This document shows, piece by piece, positions 32,885 through 42,086 of a stretch of 46,312 nt of DNA (the stretch's first letter is position 1; every line of letters begins with the position of its first letter). The position numbers were made by a program, and so were the translations under genes. This DNA is from DATJJW01 sp035491935. GTDB taxonomy: Bacteria; Pseudomonadota; Alphaproteobacteria; ATCC43930; CGMCC-115725. The DNA lies in contig DATJJW010000269.1 in the NCBI GenBank assembly GCA_035491935.1, forward strand, positions 1-46,312. The letters run 5' to 3'. The notes under the pieces are model-generated. The model was not told where the DNA came from. It searched no databases and was given only the letters and a program-made list of their open reading frames with translations.

Positions 32885-33976
32885 ATGAAGCTCGGCTTCT
32901 TCACCATGCCGATCCACCCGCTCGACAAGGATTGGCGCCAGTGCTTGCGTGAGGACCGCGAAGCCTTCCTGCTGGCCGACGAACTGGGATACACCGAGGG
33001 CTATGTCGGCGAGCACACCACCGACCAGGCAGAGAACATCACCTCCTGCGCCATGTTCATCGCCTCGCTGGCCGATGCCACGACGCGGATCAAGCTCGGC
33101 ACCGGCACGATCAACATGCCGAACATCCACCCGGCGGCGGTGGCGGCCAACATCGCCATGCTGGACCACATGCTGGATGGGCGTTTCATCTTCGGCATCA
33201 GCCCCGGCGGGTTGATGTCCGATGCCGAGGCGTTCGGCAACCTCAAGGCCAATCGCAACGAGATGTTCGTCGAGGCGATCAACGCCGTGCTGGCGATCTG
33301 GCAGGGCGAGCCACCCTACAACATCGAAGGCAAGTACTGGCAGGTCACCACGCAGGCGACGATGATGCCGGAGATCGGTCAGGGCTTCATTCCCAAGCCG
33401 CTGCAGCGGCCGCATCCGCCGATCGTCGTCACCGCCGTCGCCCCCTTCTCCAAAGGCGTCACGGAAGCGGCGGCACGCGGCTGGGAGCCGATTTCGGCCA
33501 ATTTCCTGATGCCGCAATGGGTCAAGACCCATTGGCCATCCTACCTCGAAGGCTGCGCACGCGCCGGCAGGCCGGCACTGGCGGCGAATTGGCGGGTCGC
33601 CAAGAGCATCTTCGTCGCCGATGACGACCGCACGGCCAGAGAATATGCCGAGGCGGCCACCGGCCCCTACCGCAACTACTACCGCTCGCTGTACCTGAAG
33701 ATGAAGCGCGGCGGCAGGCTGGACCTGTTCAAGACGCACCGCGACCAGCCGGACGAGGATGTCACGCTGGACGCGATCTGCGACCGGCTAGTGATCCATG
33801 GCTCGCCTGCCCGCGTCGCCGACCAGCTTCTGGGCTTCCGCGAGGAGGTCGGCGATTTCGGCACGCTGCTCTATGCCGGCAAGGACTGGCTCGACCACGA
33901 TCTCGGCCGCCGCTCGATGATTCTGATGGCCGAGACGGTGATGCCTCTGGTCAATGCGGCGATCGGCAAAAGCTGA
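32885..33976 (+). CDS. LLM-class flavin-dependent monooxygenase
   Basis: This 363-residue luciferase-like enzyme has LGFFTMPIHPLDKDW at the N-terminus, ELGYTEGYVGEHTTD (strand with a substrate-pocket His), LDGRFIFGISPGG and AARGWEPISANFLMP. It uses reduced FMN supplied by another protein. A flavin reductase gene follows 4 bp downstream, so this is the oxygenase of a two-component system. Similar pairs open or hydroxylate heterocycles, terpenoids, sulfonates and chelators. It is distinct in sequence from the LLM protein at 23423. Confidence 0.92.
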   Translation: MKLGFFTMPIHPLDKDWRQCLREDREAFLLADELGYTEGYVGEHTTDQAENITSCAMFIASLADATTRIKLGTGTINMPNIHPAAVAANIAMLDHMLDGRFIFGISPGGLMSDAEAFGNLKANRNEMFVEAINAVLAIWQGEPPYNIEGKYWQVTTQATMMPEIGQGFIPKPLQRPHPPIVVTAVAPFSKGVTEAAARGWEPISANFLMPQWVKTHWPSYLEGCARAGRPALAANWRVAKSIFVADDDRTAREYAEAATGPYRNYYRSLYLKMKRGGRLDLFKTHRDQPDEDVTLDAICDRLVIHGSPARVADQLLGFREEVGDFGTLLYAGKDWLDHDLGRRSMILMAETVMPLVNAAIGKS

Positions 33977-33980
33977 GCCG

Positions 33981-34472
33981 ATGACCGGCATCGATCCGAC
34001 GGCTTTCCGCCACGCGCTGGGCAGCTTCGTCACCGGCGTCACCATCGTCACGACGCTCCGCCCCGATGGCGAGCCGATCGGCCTCACCGCCAATTCCTTC
34101 AACTCGGTCTCGCTCGACCCGCCGCTCGTGCTGTGGAGCCTGAACCGCGCCTCGCCCAACCTGGCGGCCTTCGAGGCGGCGGGCTATTTCGCGATCAACA
34201 TCCTGGCGGCGGAGCAGATGCATCTTTCGCAGCGCTTCGCCCGGCACCGGCCGGACAAGTTCGACGGCGTCCCGTGGCAGCCCGGCATCGGGGGTACGCC
34301 ACTGATCGACGGGGTCGTCGCGCAATTTTGCTGCCGGCATGTCGCCAGCCATGATGGCGGTGACCACATCATCTTTATCGGCGAGGTGGAAGCCTTCACG
34401 CATTCCGATCGCCGCCCGCTGGTCTTCGCGCACGGCCGCTACATGGACATGGCGGAGCGCGAGCCGGCCTGA
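33981..34472 (+). CDS. Flavin reductase (two-component monooxygenase partner)
   Basis: This 163-residue protein is a flavin reductase of the HpaC/split-barrel family: FRHALGSFVTGVTIVTTLRPDGEPIGLTANSFNSVSLDPPLVLWSL and INILAAEQMHLSQRFA. It reduces FMN or FAD with NAD(P)H and passes it to the oxygenase. ATG 33981 lies 4 bp after the monooxygenase stop, so coupled translation is likely despite a weak ribosome-binding site. It may also supply flavin to the LLM enzyme at 23423, which lacks a neighbouring reductase. Confidence 0.92.
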   Translation: MTGIDPTAFRHALGSFVTGVTIVTTLRPDGEPIGLTANSFNSVSLDPPLVLWSLNRASPNLAAFEAAGYFAINILAAEQMHLSQRFARHRPDKFDGVPWQPGIGGTPLIDGVVAQFCCRHVASHDGGDHIIFIGEVEAFTHSDRRPLVFAHGRYMDMAEREPA

Positions 34473-34505
34473 CGCGAAAAAGCACGCCTGACAGGGGGGA
34501 CATCC

Positions 34506-35498
34506 ATGTTGAACGCAGCGGTTATCGGCCTCGGCTGGTGGGGCAAGACCATCGTCCGCACATTGGCGAACCATGACCGGATCCGGGTCACGGCCGGCGT
34601 CGATCCGGCACCGGATGCCGCCGAGACGGCCCAGTCCCTCGGCATCGTGCTGCTGCCCGGCCTGGCCGCCGTGCTGGCCGATCGCGCGATCCATGTGGTG
34701 ATCCTGTGCACGCCGCATAAGCTGCATGGCCGCCAGATCGCCGAGATCGCAGCCACCGGCCGGCATATCTTCTGCGAAAAGCCGCTGTGCCTGACCCGTG
34801 CCGAAGCCGAGCATGCGATCGCCATCTGCTTCGCCCATAATGTGGTGCTGGGCGTTGGCCATGAGCGCCGCTTCGAGCCGCCGATGCTGGAACTGCGCCG
34901 CCTGGTCGAGTCCGGCGCGCTCGGCACCCTCCTGCAGATCGAGGCGAATTTCAGCCAGGACAAATTCCTGGCGTTGCCGCCCGACAATTGGCGCCTGTCG
35001 CCGGTTGAAGCGCCGGCCGGCCCGATGACCGCCACCGGCATCCACCTGCTCGATCTTTCGATCAGCTTCCTCGGCCCAGCCGAACGGGCGCTTGCCAGTT
35101 GCCGGACGCTCGGCACCAGCTTCGCCAATGGCGATACGCTGGCGGCCATGGTCGAGTTCAAGAGCGGTGCCCATGCCATGATCTCGGCAATCCTGACCAC
35201 CCCCTTTGAAGGGCGCTTCGCGATCTATGGCAGTCAGGGCTGGGCCGAGGTGCGCGACAAGACCCATCCCGAGGCGCCGGAAGGCTGGACCTTCACCACC
35301 GACATCCGCGGCGAGGGCCGTAAATCCCAAGAATTCGCCTCGGCCAGTTCGGTCAAGGCCAATCTCGATGCCTTCGCCGACGCGTGTCTGGGCCGCAACC
35401 CCTACCCGATGCCGGACAGCCAGAAGGTCGAGACGGTAGCGGCGCTGGAGGCGATCTTCCGCTCCGTCGTCTCGAACCAGATCGAGATGGTGTCGTGA
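34506..35498 (+). CDS. Gfo/Idh/MocA-family oxidoreductase
   Basis: This 330-residue NAD(P)-dependent dehydrogenase has the nucleotide-binding motif GLGWWG (residues 8-13) and the family signature EKPLCLT (91-97), where the lysine helps catalysis. The C-terminal beta-sheet domain follows (GPMTATGIHLLDLSISFLG). Members oxidise or reduce sugars, inositol and some aromatic-derived alcohols. AGGGGGG lies just before its ATG. It follows the flavin reductase by 33 bp and probably ends the operon; the next gene is convergent. Confidence 0.92.
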   Translation: MLNAAVIGLGWWGKTIVRTLANHDRIRVTAGVDPAPDAAETAQSLGIVLLPGLAAVLADRAIHVVILCTPHKLHGRQIAEIAATGRHIFCEKPLCLTRAEAEHAIAICFAHNVVLGVGHERRFEPPMLELRRLVESGALGTLLQIEANFSQDKFLALPPDNWRLSPVEAPAGPMTATGIHLLDLSISFLGPAERALASCRTLGTSFANGDTLAAMVEFKSGAHAMISAILTTPFEGRFAIYGSQGWAEVRDKTHPEAPEGWTFTTDIRGEGRKSQEFASASSVKANLDAFADACLGRNPYPMPDSQKVETVAALEAIFRSVVSNQIEMVS

Positions 35499-35647
35499 TC
35501 CAATTCAAATACTTAGAGACCGATTCATCATTCAGATCGTGCCGACGTGAACGGATCGGGCTCTAGGTTAGTCGGTCAGGCGTGTCGGCACGGCGTCCTT
35601 CCCGGTCATGAGGCGACCCCGCGCACATGCTTGGAACCGGGCCTTCG

Positions 35648-37933
35648 TCAGACAGCCAGCGAGTAACCCAGATCGCGTAACGGCAGGCGGCGCACCCGCT
35701 CGCCGGTGGCGGCGAAGATGGCGTTGCCCAGCGCGGCCGCCAGCGCCGGGAAGGCGGGTTCGCCCATGCCGGTCGGCGGGTTCTCCGACTGGATGAAATA
35801 GGCATCGATCGTCATTGGTGCGAAGGGCAGGCGCAGAATGGGATAGGCATTGTAGTTCTGCTCCTGGATCCGGCCATTTTCGATGTTGACCTTGAGGCCC
35901 ATGGCGGTGGAGAGAGCGTCGGTTGACGCGCCCTGGGCCTGGGCTTCGGAACCGGCCATGTCGATGATGGGGCCGACATCGAGCACCACGACGATGCGCT
36001 CGACCTTGATCCGCTTGTCGGCATCCACACTGAGTTCGACCGCCTGCGCGACATGGCCGGCGTGGGAATAGCACCAGGCCAGGCCCAGACCGCTGCCATT
36101 CGACAGTTTTCTGCCCCAACCCGCCTTCTCGGCGCACATCTTGATCACGTCGGTGACCCGCTTGGGGCTGAAATTGACGCTCCGGTCCTTGGGCGCCAGC
36201 GCAGGCACGTCGCGATTCACGGCATCGATAAGGAACTCGACATGATCGCGGCCTGAGGCGAGCGACAACTCATGCATGAAGCTTTGCGCAGCGAAGACCT
36301 GCGCGTTGTCGCCCGGCGCGCGCCATGCACCGGTAGGAATCCTCAGTGGGAACATGGTCTTGGCGCGACGCAGGTTCGGCGCCTTGATCGAGTATTTCAG
36401 ATTGTCGGTGAGGTTGGCGCCCGTGGCTTCCTTTTTTCCGTCGGCGGTGAAGGTGATGAAATGTTCCTGCCAGGCATCGAGCCTGCCATCCTTGTCGATC
36501 GCGCCCTTGAACTGGTGGTAGCCGGCAGGACGATAGAAGTCGTGGCCGAAATCGTCCTCCCGGGTCCATTGCAGTTTGACCGGGGCGTTGACCTTCTGTG
36601 CGATGGCCGTAGCCTCGCAAGTATAGTCATTGACCAACCGCCGTCCGAAACCGCCGCCAACCCGGGTCTGGTGCATGACGATTTTTGACTGCGGCACACC
36701 GGCCACCTTCGCGACCAGCGGCAGGCCGCGATCGGGTTGCTGGGTGGGCACCCACAGTTCCATCACCCCATCATGCCAGTGCGCCGTCGTGTTCATGGGC
36801 TCCAGTGGCGCATGCGCGGCAAAGGGGTATTCGTAGTAGGCGTCCACGGTCTTGGCGGCATCGGCGAAGGACTTGTCCACGTCACCGACATTCATGTCCG
36901 GTTTTGCCGGGAAATTGGCCGCGAGATTCTTGGCCTCGGCCGAAAACTGGGACGTGGAATCCTTCGATGCCTGGCTGAGGTCCCAATCAACCTTGAGCTT
37001 ATCCTTGGCCTGGAAGGCGCTCCAAGTGTCCTTGGCGATGATGGCTACGCCCGGCATCACTTCGGCCAACACGCCCGTGCCGTCCAGGGCAAAGGCGTCG
37101 AGCACGCCGCGCTGGGCTTTGATCTCGTCCACATTGAAGGAGCGGACCTTGCCGCCCGCTGCCGGACATTTGGTATAGCTGGCATAGACCATGCCGGGAA
37201 GCTGGACATCAATGCCGAACAGCGGCTGGCCGCGGACGACCTTGGGATCGTCGACGCCGTGATACCGCTTGCCGATCAGGCGGTATTCGGCGCGGGTCTT
37301 CAGCTTGAGGCTCTTGAGATCGGGCACCGGCATTTTCGCCGCCGCGACGGCAAGCGACCCATAGGTTGCGGACCTGTTGCTGGCGGCATGGGTCAGGACC
37401 GAATCCTTGGCGGTGATCTGCGACGGGTCCACCTTCCACTGATAGGCGGCGGCGGCGATCAGCATGGCTTTCGCGCCGGCGCCGGCCTGACGCAGCTGGT
37501 CCCAGGCACGCGGGATGGAGGTCGAACCTCCGGCACCCTGGCTGCCATAGACCTTGGGATTGATGTCGGCCTGCTCCATCACGACGTGGTTCCAGTCGGC
37601 ATCGAGCTCCTCAGCAATGATCACGCCGAAGGAGGTCTTGATGCCCTGGCCGATCTCCGGGCATTTGGAATAGATGGTGATCGTGTTGTCGGGGGCGATG
37701 CGGATGAAGGCGTTCATCGGCTGGTCCTTGCCGCCCACCGCCTCGGCCGCAAAAGCCGTGTCGCCGAGGTGGAAGCCCAGCACCAGCCCGGCGGCGCCAG
37801 CGCCGGCCAGCTTGAAGAAGGCGCGTCGTCCTACGGTCAACGAAGCCTCGGCCGCTGGTATGGAGCGCACCTCGCGCATCAGCGCCGAGAGATAAGCATC
37901 GGACCGGGCAGAGTTGGACTGAATGTCAGCCAT
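35648..37933 (-). CDS. iorB: Molybdopterin-binding subunit of an isoquinoline-1-oxidoreductase-like enzyme
   Basis: This 761-residue large subunit of a molybdenum hydroxylase has a Tat signal at its N-terminus (twin Arg36-Arg37 in GRRAFFKLAGAGAAG). This directs the folded enzyme to the periplasm, as in IorB-like proteins. GSQGAGGSTSIP, QTRVGGGFGRR and the C-terminal GMGEPAFPA with catalytic Glu near residue 725 are the Mo-pterin contacts. Such enzymes hydroxylate N-heterocycles or oxidise aldehydes. ATG 37933 is chosen for the GAGGAGG upstream; longer readings lack the family pattern. It is the last gene of a three-gene minus-strand unit. Confidence 0.93.
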   Translation of the reverse strand: MADIQSNSARSDAYLSALMREVRSIPAAEASLTVGRRAFFKLAGAGAAGLVLGFHLGDTAFAAEAVGGKDQPMNAFIRIAPDNTITIYSKCPEIGQGIKTSFGVIIAEELDADWNHVVMEQADINPKVYGSQGAGGSTSIPRAWDQLRQAGAGAKAMLIAAAAYQWKVDPSQITAKDSVLTHAASNRSATYGSLAVAAAKMPVPDLKSLKLKTRAEYRLIGKRYHGVDDPKVVRGQPLFGIDVQLPGMVYASYTKCPAAGGKVRSFNVDEIKAQRGVLDAFALDGTGVLAEVMPGVAIIAKDTWSAFQAKDKLKVDWDLSQASKDSTSQFSAEAKNLAANFPAKPDMNVGDVDKSFADAAKTVDAYYEYPFAAHAPLEPMNTTAHWHDGVMELWVPTQQPDRGLPLVAKVAGVPQSKIVMHQTRVGGGFGRRLVNDYTCEATAIAQKVNAPVKLQWTREDDFGHDFYRPAGYHQFKGAIDKDGRLDAWQEHFITFTADGKKEATGANLTDNLKYSIKAPNLRRAKTMFPLRIPTGAWRAPGDNAQVFAAQSFMHELSLASGRDHVEFLIDAVNRDVPALAPKDRSVNFSPKRVTDVIKMCAEKAGWGRKLSNGSGLGLAWCYSHAGHVAQAVELSVDADKRIKVERIVVVLDVGPIIDMAGSEAQAQGASTDALSTAMGLKVNIENGRIQEQNYNAYPILRLPFAPMTIDAYFIQSENPPTGMGEPAFPALAAALGNAIFAATGERVRRLPLRDLGYSLAV

Positions 37934-37955
37934 TGGATGCCTCCTCGGAATTGGA

Positions 37956-39296
37956 TTACTGGGTCGCCTGCTTCCGCAGGCTGGCCACATCCTTGTCTGT
38001 TAGGTGCGCGCCTTTGGCGCCGAAACGGGCGGTGACGTAATTGGCCACCGCCGCGATGTCATCGTCGGAATAGCCCTCGCCGAAGGCTGGCATGAAGATC
38101 TTGCCCGCGGCGGTCGTACGGTTGACGCCATGGATGACCGTCTGGGCCACATTGGCGGCACTGGGATCGTTGACCGCACGCACGCCGGTCAGGGTGGCAT
38201 AGCCGGTGACCGGGCTCACGCCGGTCCAGTCGTGGCAGCTGGCACAAGCGCTGGCGAAGATCTTTTCGCCGCGTATATCGGCGTTTGCCGCCGGGCCCGC
38301 CTTGTACGACGCCGGCGCGGGCGTCGTGACGGTGCGCGGCAGGTCACTCGCCTGGGCGGGGATGCTGCGCAGATAGGTCACCAGGGCATGCACGTCATCC
38401 GGCAGCAGATAGCTGAGGCTGTCATCCGCCGCTTCGCCCATCGGACCCGCGGCACCACCATGTCCACTGGCATGGCCGGTCGACAGATAGAGATAGACAT
38501 CCCCGTCGCTCCAGTCGCCGATGCCGGAATTTTTGTCGCTCGTGATGTTGTAAGCGCGCCAGCCCGCGGTGAGGGCACCCGCAAATTTGCTATGATTGTC
38601 CATCGCGTAGGCGAGGTTCCGCGGCGTGTGGCACTCGCCGCAATGGCCCATCGCCTCGGCGAGGTAGGCGCCTCGGTTCCATTGCGGGCTCTGGCTGGTG
38701 TTGGGATGGAAGCGTTCGTCCGGGTTGAACATCACGTTCCACAGCGCCAGCAGTCCACGCTGGTTGTAGGGCCAGGAAAGCTCGTCCTGCCTGGCCGGAG
38801 CATGCACGGGCGCCAGTGTGAAGAGATAGGCCTTGATGGCGAGCGCGTCGCCGTCCGTCATGTAGGTGTAGGACGTGTAGGGCATGGCGGGATAGAGGTG
38901 CTCACCATCGGCGCGAATGCCCTTGTGCAGGGCTGCCAGGAATTGCGCGTCGGTGTAGTTGCCGATGCCCGTTTGCTTGTCCGGGGTGATGTTGGTGGAA
39001 TAGATGGTGCCGAACGGCATCTTGAAGGCGAAGCCGCCCGCGAAGGGCGCGCCGCCGGGGGCGGTATGGCAGGCCTGGCAGTCCGCGGCATGGATGAGAT
39101 ATTCGCCGCGCTTCACCAGATCGGCACTGGCAAGCTGGGCGGGCACGCCGGTGATCACACCGCCCTTGTAGTCCTCCGGTGCCACGGTGGAGCTTCCGGC
39201 GAAGGCCATGGGATTACGGCCAAGAAACAGCCAGCCCGCGAAACCAACGGCGACAACGACAATGATCGCGACGACGATGCCGATGATTTTTTTCAT
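37956..39296 (-). CDS. Triheme c-type cytochrome, electron acceptor of the Mo hydroxylase
   Basis: This 446-residue cytochrome has one N-terminal membrane anchor (GIVVAIIVVVAVGFAGWLFL) and three heme c motifs: CQACH (73-77), CGECH (219-223) and CASCH (351-355). That layout matches the cytochrome subunits of membrane-bound alcohol and aldehyde dehydrogenases, which pass electrons to the respiratory chain. It lies between the [2Fe-2S] and Mo subunit genes, 2 bp and 22 bp away. It therefore very probably takes electrons from that enzyme at the periplasmic side of the membrane. Confidence 0.94.
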   Translation of the reverse strand: MKKIIGIVVAIIVVVAVGFAGWLFLGRNPMAFAGSSTVAPEDYKGGVITGVPAQLASADLVKRGEYLIHAADCQACHTAPGGAPFAGGFAFKMPFGTIYSTNITPDKQTGIGNYTDAQFLAALHKGIRADGEHLYPAMPYTSYTYMTDGDALAIKAYLFTLAPVHAPARQDELSWPYNQRGLLALWNVMFNPDERFHPNTSQSPQWNRGAYLAEAMGHCGECHTPRNLAYAMDNHSKFAGALTAGWRAYNITSDKNSGIGDWSDGDVYLYLSTGHASGHGGAAGPMGEAADDSLSYLLPDDVHALVTYLRSIPAQASDLPRTVTTPAPASYKAGPAANADIRGEKIFASACASCHDWTGVSPVTGYATLTGVRAVNDPSAANVAQTVIHGVNRTTAAGKIFMPAFGEGYSDDDIAAVANYVTARFGAKGAHLTDKDVASLRKQATQ

Positions 39297-39298
39297 GT

Positions 39299-39757
39299 TC
39301 AGACCGATTTGGTGGCGGCGTTCTTGATTGCCCGGCGGATGCGGATATAGGTCCCGCAGCGGCAGAGATTGCCCGCCATGGCCGCGTCAATGTCCGAATC
39401 GTCGGGATAGGGGGTGCTGTCCAGCAACGCCGTGGCCGACATGATCTGGCCGGCTTGGCAATAGCCGCATTGCGGCACCGAACCTTCCATCCATGCCTGC
39501 TGGACTCTAGCGCCGTTGGGTGTGTCACCGACCCCTTCGATAGTGACGACGGCGCGGGTACCGACATCGCCGACGGCCAGTTGGCAAGAACGCACCGGCT
39601 TGCCGCCCACATGCACTGTACAGACGCCGCATTGGGCGATGCCACAGCCATATTTGGTACCGACCAGATTGAGATGGTCGCGCAGCACCCATAGAAGCGG
39701 CATGTCCTCCGGCACATCGACGTCGCGCGATTGTCCGTTGATTGTAAGAGTGAGCAT
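39299..39757 (-). CDS. iorA: [2Fe-2S] subunit of an isoquinoline-1-oxidoreductase-like enzyme
   Basis: This 152-residue small subunit has both iron-sulphur sites: a plant-ferredoxin-type cluster (Cys38, Cys43, Cys46, Cys58) and the second cluster in the helical domain (Cys97, Cys100, Cys132, Cys134; QCGYCQAGQ and NLCRCGTY). It passes electrons from the Mo site to the cytochrome. It is the first gene of the unit. It has no signal peptide of its own and would be exported with the Tat-bearing large subunit. Confidence 0.95.
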   Translation of the reverse strand: MLTLTINGQSRDVDVPEDMPLLWVLRDHLNLVGTKYGCGIAQCGVCTVHVGGKPVRSCQLAVGDVGTRAVVTIEGVGDTPNGARVQQAWMEGSVPQCGYCQAGQIMSATALLDSTPYPDDSDIDAAMAGNLCRCGTYIRIRRAIKNAATKSV

Positions 39758-39953
39758 AGCTCTATCCCTGATTTAGGGTGGAAGCGACACACCAACAGAA
39801 TTTGTCTTTAGGCTATATGGACTTAAAGTACCCCGAGGCCTCCTGGTGAATCGGCCCTGTCATACAGGAATATAGTCCGACTGGGACGAAACGTCACCAC
39901 GTGCCATTGGGAATAGATTACTTTCCCAACAGAAGGGGGCCGCCCGCCCGCAT

Positions 39954-40901
39954 TCACCTTAGCCCCACCTTCCAGGGCGGCGTCTCGAACATCGCGATCA
40001 GGTAGTCGATGAAGACGCGCAGGCGGGGCGCGATGCGCTTGCGCTGCTGAAACACGACCGAGATGTCGTAGGCATGGGTCTTGTAACCGCTCAAGACCTC
40101 GATCAGCCGGCCGCTGGCAAATTCCGGCTGGGCATAATATTCGGCGACCTGGATCAGGCCTAGCCCGGCCGAGGCAGCGGCGATGAGCGCCTCGCCGCCA
40201 TTGAGGATCATGGCGCTGCCGACAGCCGGCGTGGAGGATTGCAGCCCGGTCGAGAAACGCCATTGCCGTATCTGGCCGTTGCGCGGCCGGCGATAGCCGA
40301 TGCAGGCATGGTTGGCGAGATCGGCCGGGCTCCCCGGCGCGCCATGTTCGGCCAGATACGCGGGCGCGGCACAGACGACGTAATCGACCGCAGCCAGCTT
40401 GCGCACGATCATGCGCGAGGCCGGCAGTTCGCCGACCTGGATCGCGGCGTCCAAGCCTTCCCGGCTCGATGCGGCGATGAAGTCGCCGGCCAGGATCTCC
40501 AGCGAGACCAAGGGATAGGCCCGGGTGAATTCCCCCAGACGCGGAATGATGTACATGCGGGCCAAGGCCGAGGGCATGCTGATGCGCAGCCGTCCGCTGG
40601 GCATTCCCGCGGCACGGCTGACCGCCGCCTCCGCCTGCTCCAGATCGGCCAGGATATGCTTGCAGCGCTGGTAGAATTCCTGCCCCTCCAGCGTCGGCAG
40701 CACACGCCGCGTGGTGCGGTTCAGCAGGCGCACCGCCAGCTTCTGCTCCAGCCGTTGTACCGTGGCGCTGACCGCCGAGGTCGTAACGCCCAGCGCCCGT
40801 GCCGTCTCACTGAAATTCTGCGTCTCGACGACGCTCAGGAAGACCGAGACGCCATGAAGCCGGTCGATGGTCCCCTCCCCCTTCATTGTCAATGCCAGCA
40901 T
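39954..40901 (-). CDS. LysR-family transcriptional regulator
   Basis: This 315-residue LysR protein has the winged helix FLSVVETQNFSETARALGVTTSAVSATVQRLE, the wing RTTRRVLPTLEG and the effector domain GRLRISMPSALARMYIIPRL. ATG 40901 or 40886 may start it; neither has a strong ribosome-binding site. It is divergent from the Bug-DapA-DapA-SDR operon, which it probably controls. A CATTGA-AAC-TCAATG palindrome overlaps its own start codon. Confidence 0.91.
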   Translation of the reverse strand: MLALTMKGEGTIDRLHGVSVFLSVVETQNFSETARALGVTTSAVSATVQRLEQKLAVRLLNRTTRRVLPTLEGQEFYQRCKHILADLEQAEAAVSRAAGMPSGRLRISMPSALARMYIIPRLGEFTRAYPLVSLEILAGDFIAASSREGLDAAIQVGELPASRMIVRKLAAVDYVVCAAPAYLAEHGAPGSPADLANHACIGYRRPRNGQIRQWRFSTGLQSSTPAVGSAMILNGGEALIAAASAGLGLIQVAEYYAQPEFASGRLIEVLSGYKTHAYDISVVFQQRKRIAPRLRVFIDYLIAMFETPPWKVGLR

Positions 40902-40913
40902 TGAAACTCAATG
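40899..40913. promoter_or_regulatory. Palindrome over the LysR start codon
   Basis: Perfect 6-bp arms CATTGA (40899-40904) and TCAATG (40908-40913) flank AAC. The left arm includes the reverse complement of the ATG at 40901. Binding here would block both transcription and, if 40901 is used, initiation of the regulator's own gene. A regulatory role is inferred from symmetry and position. Confidence 0.5.
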
Positions 40914-41048
40914 AACCCAGTCAACTCTACGCCAACGACGAAAAATCTCCTAGGCTATGGGTGCAACTCCGTTGGCGCTCGCGCATAAATTGCGCCACAA
41001 CAAGAATGCACGGGAACGAACCCGTGCCGAACCCTCGGGAGAGATGAC

Positions 41049-42053
41049 ATGCGGGCGAGCAATTCGGGAAAGGGCATTTCTGGAAGGTTGCGGACTCTGG
41101 GCATCGGCTTGGCCGCGGCATTGGGATTTGCCGCAGGCACGGCACATGCTGCCGATTATCCGACGCATACCATCACCCTGGTCGTGCCCTCGACGCCGGG
41201 CGGCGGCACCGATACCCAGGCGCGCATCCTTGCGCCCAAGCTGGCCGAGATCCTGGGCCAGAGCGTCATTATCGAGAACAAAGGCGGCGCCAGCGGCAAT
41301 ATCGGCGCGCAATACGTCGCCCATGCGGCACCCGACGGCTACACGCTGCTGGCGATGATCTCCTCGCACGTCATGAACCCGTATGTGCTGAAGGCGGTCC
41401 CGTACGACATCAATAAGAGCTTCGCCTTCATCACCCGCACGGTGACGGCGCCGGAGGTGTTCGTCGGCAACCCGTCCCTGCCGGCCAAGAACCTCAAGGA
41501 CCTGATCGCCTATGCCAAGGCGCATCCGGGCAAGCTGAATTTCGGCTCGGCCGGCGTCGGCAGCCTGTCGCATCTCATCGTCGAGCTGTTCGAGCAACGG
41601 ACCGGCACCCGCATGACCCACGTGCCCTACAAGGCGACGCAGGATGCGCTGCAGGGTACGCTGAGCGGCCAGGTCGACCTGATGGTGCCGGATCTGACCA
41701 TCGCGCTGGGGCAGATCCGTACCGGCAAGCTCATCTCCTTCGGCGTCACCAGCCTCAAGCGCTCGCCGGCGGCACCGGAGCTGCCGACCATCGCGGAATC
41801 CGGATTGCCCGGCTTCGAAGCGGTGCAGTGGTTCGGCCTCGCCGCCCCCGCCGGAACGCCGAAGGCGATCATCGACAAGCTGTTTGCCGCCGCGACCAAG
41901 GCGCTGGCCGACCCCAAGATCAAGGAACAATACAACAAGATCGCCATGACGGCGGCGCCCAGCGCCTCGCCCGCCGCCTACACCAAATTCGTCCGCGAGG
42001 AAGGCGACCGCTGGCACAAGGTCGTGACCGAGGCGCACATCGCGGCGCAATAG
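41049..42053 (+). CDS. Bug-family tripartite tricarboxylate transporter binding protein
   Basis: This 334-residue periplasmic receptor has a signal peptide (RTLGIGLAAALGFAAGTAHA, cleavage before ADYPT). It carries the Bug sequence ITLVVPSTPGGGTDTQARILAPKLAEILGQSVIIENKGGASGNIGAQYVA, with the GGxxD ligand loop, and the THVPYKATQDALQGTLSGQVDLM segment. It opens an operon with two DapA-like proteins, an SDR and a ModA-like receptor. It may bind the substrate those enzymes use. No TctAB genes are present. Confidence 0.94.
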   Translation: MRASNSGKGISGRLRTLGIGLAAALGFAAGTAHAADYPTHTITLVVPSTPGGGTDTQARILAPKLAEILGQSVIIENKGGASGNIGAQYVAHAAPDGYTLLAMISSHVMNPYVLKAVPYDINKSFAFITRTVTAPEVFVGNPSLPAKNLKDLIAYAKAHPGKLNFGSAGVGSLSHLIVELFEQRTGTRMTHVPYKATQDALQGTLSGQVDLMVPDLTIALGQIRTGKLISFGVTSLKRSPAAPELPTIAESGLPGFEAVQWFGLAAPAGTPKAIIDKLFAAATKALADPKIKEQYNKIAMTAAPSASPAAYTKFVREEGDRWHKVVTEAHIAAQ

Positions 42054-42086
42054 CGTTTTCAGAGATTGGCAAGAGTAGGAACTGAC

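Noticed and set aside
35499..35647. Possible small gene between the Gfo/Idh/MocA and molybdopterin-subunit genes
   Set aside because: Only very short frames without ribosome-binding sites are present in this 149-bp convergent gap.
36737..38035. A 432-codon plus-strand frame
   Set aside because: It is antisense to the molybdopterin subunit gene, which has Tat and Mo-binding motifs in the other direction.
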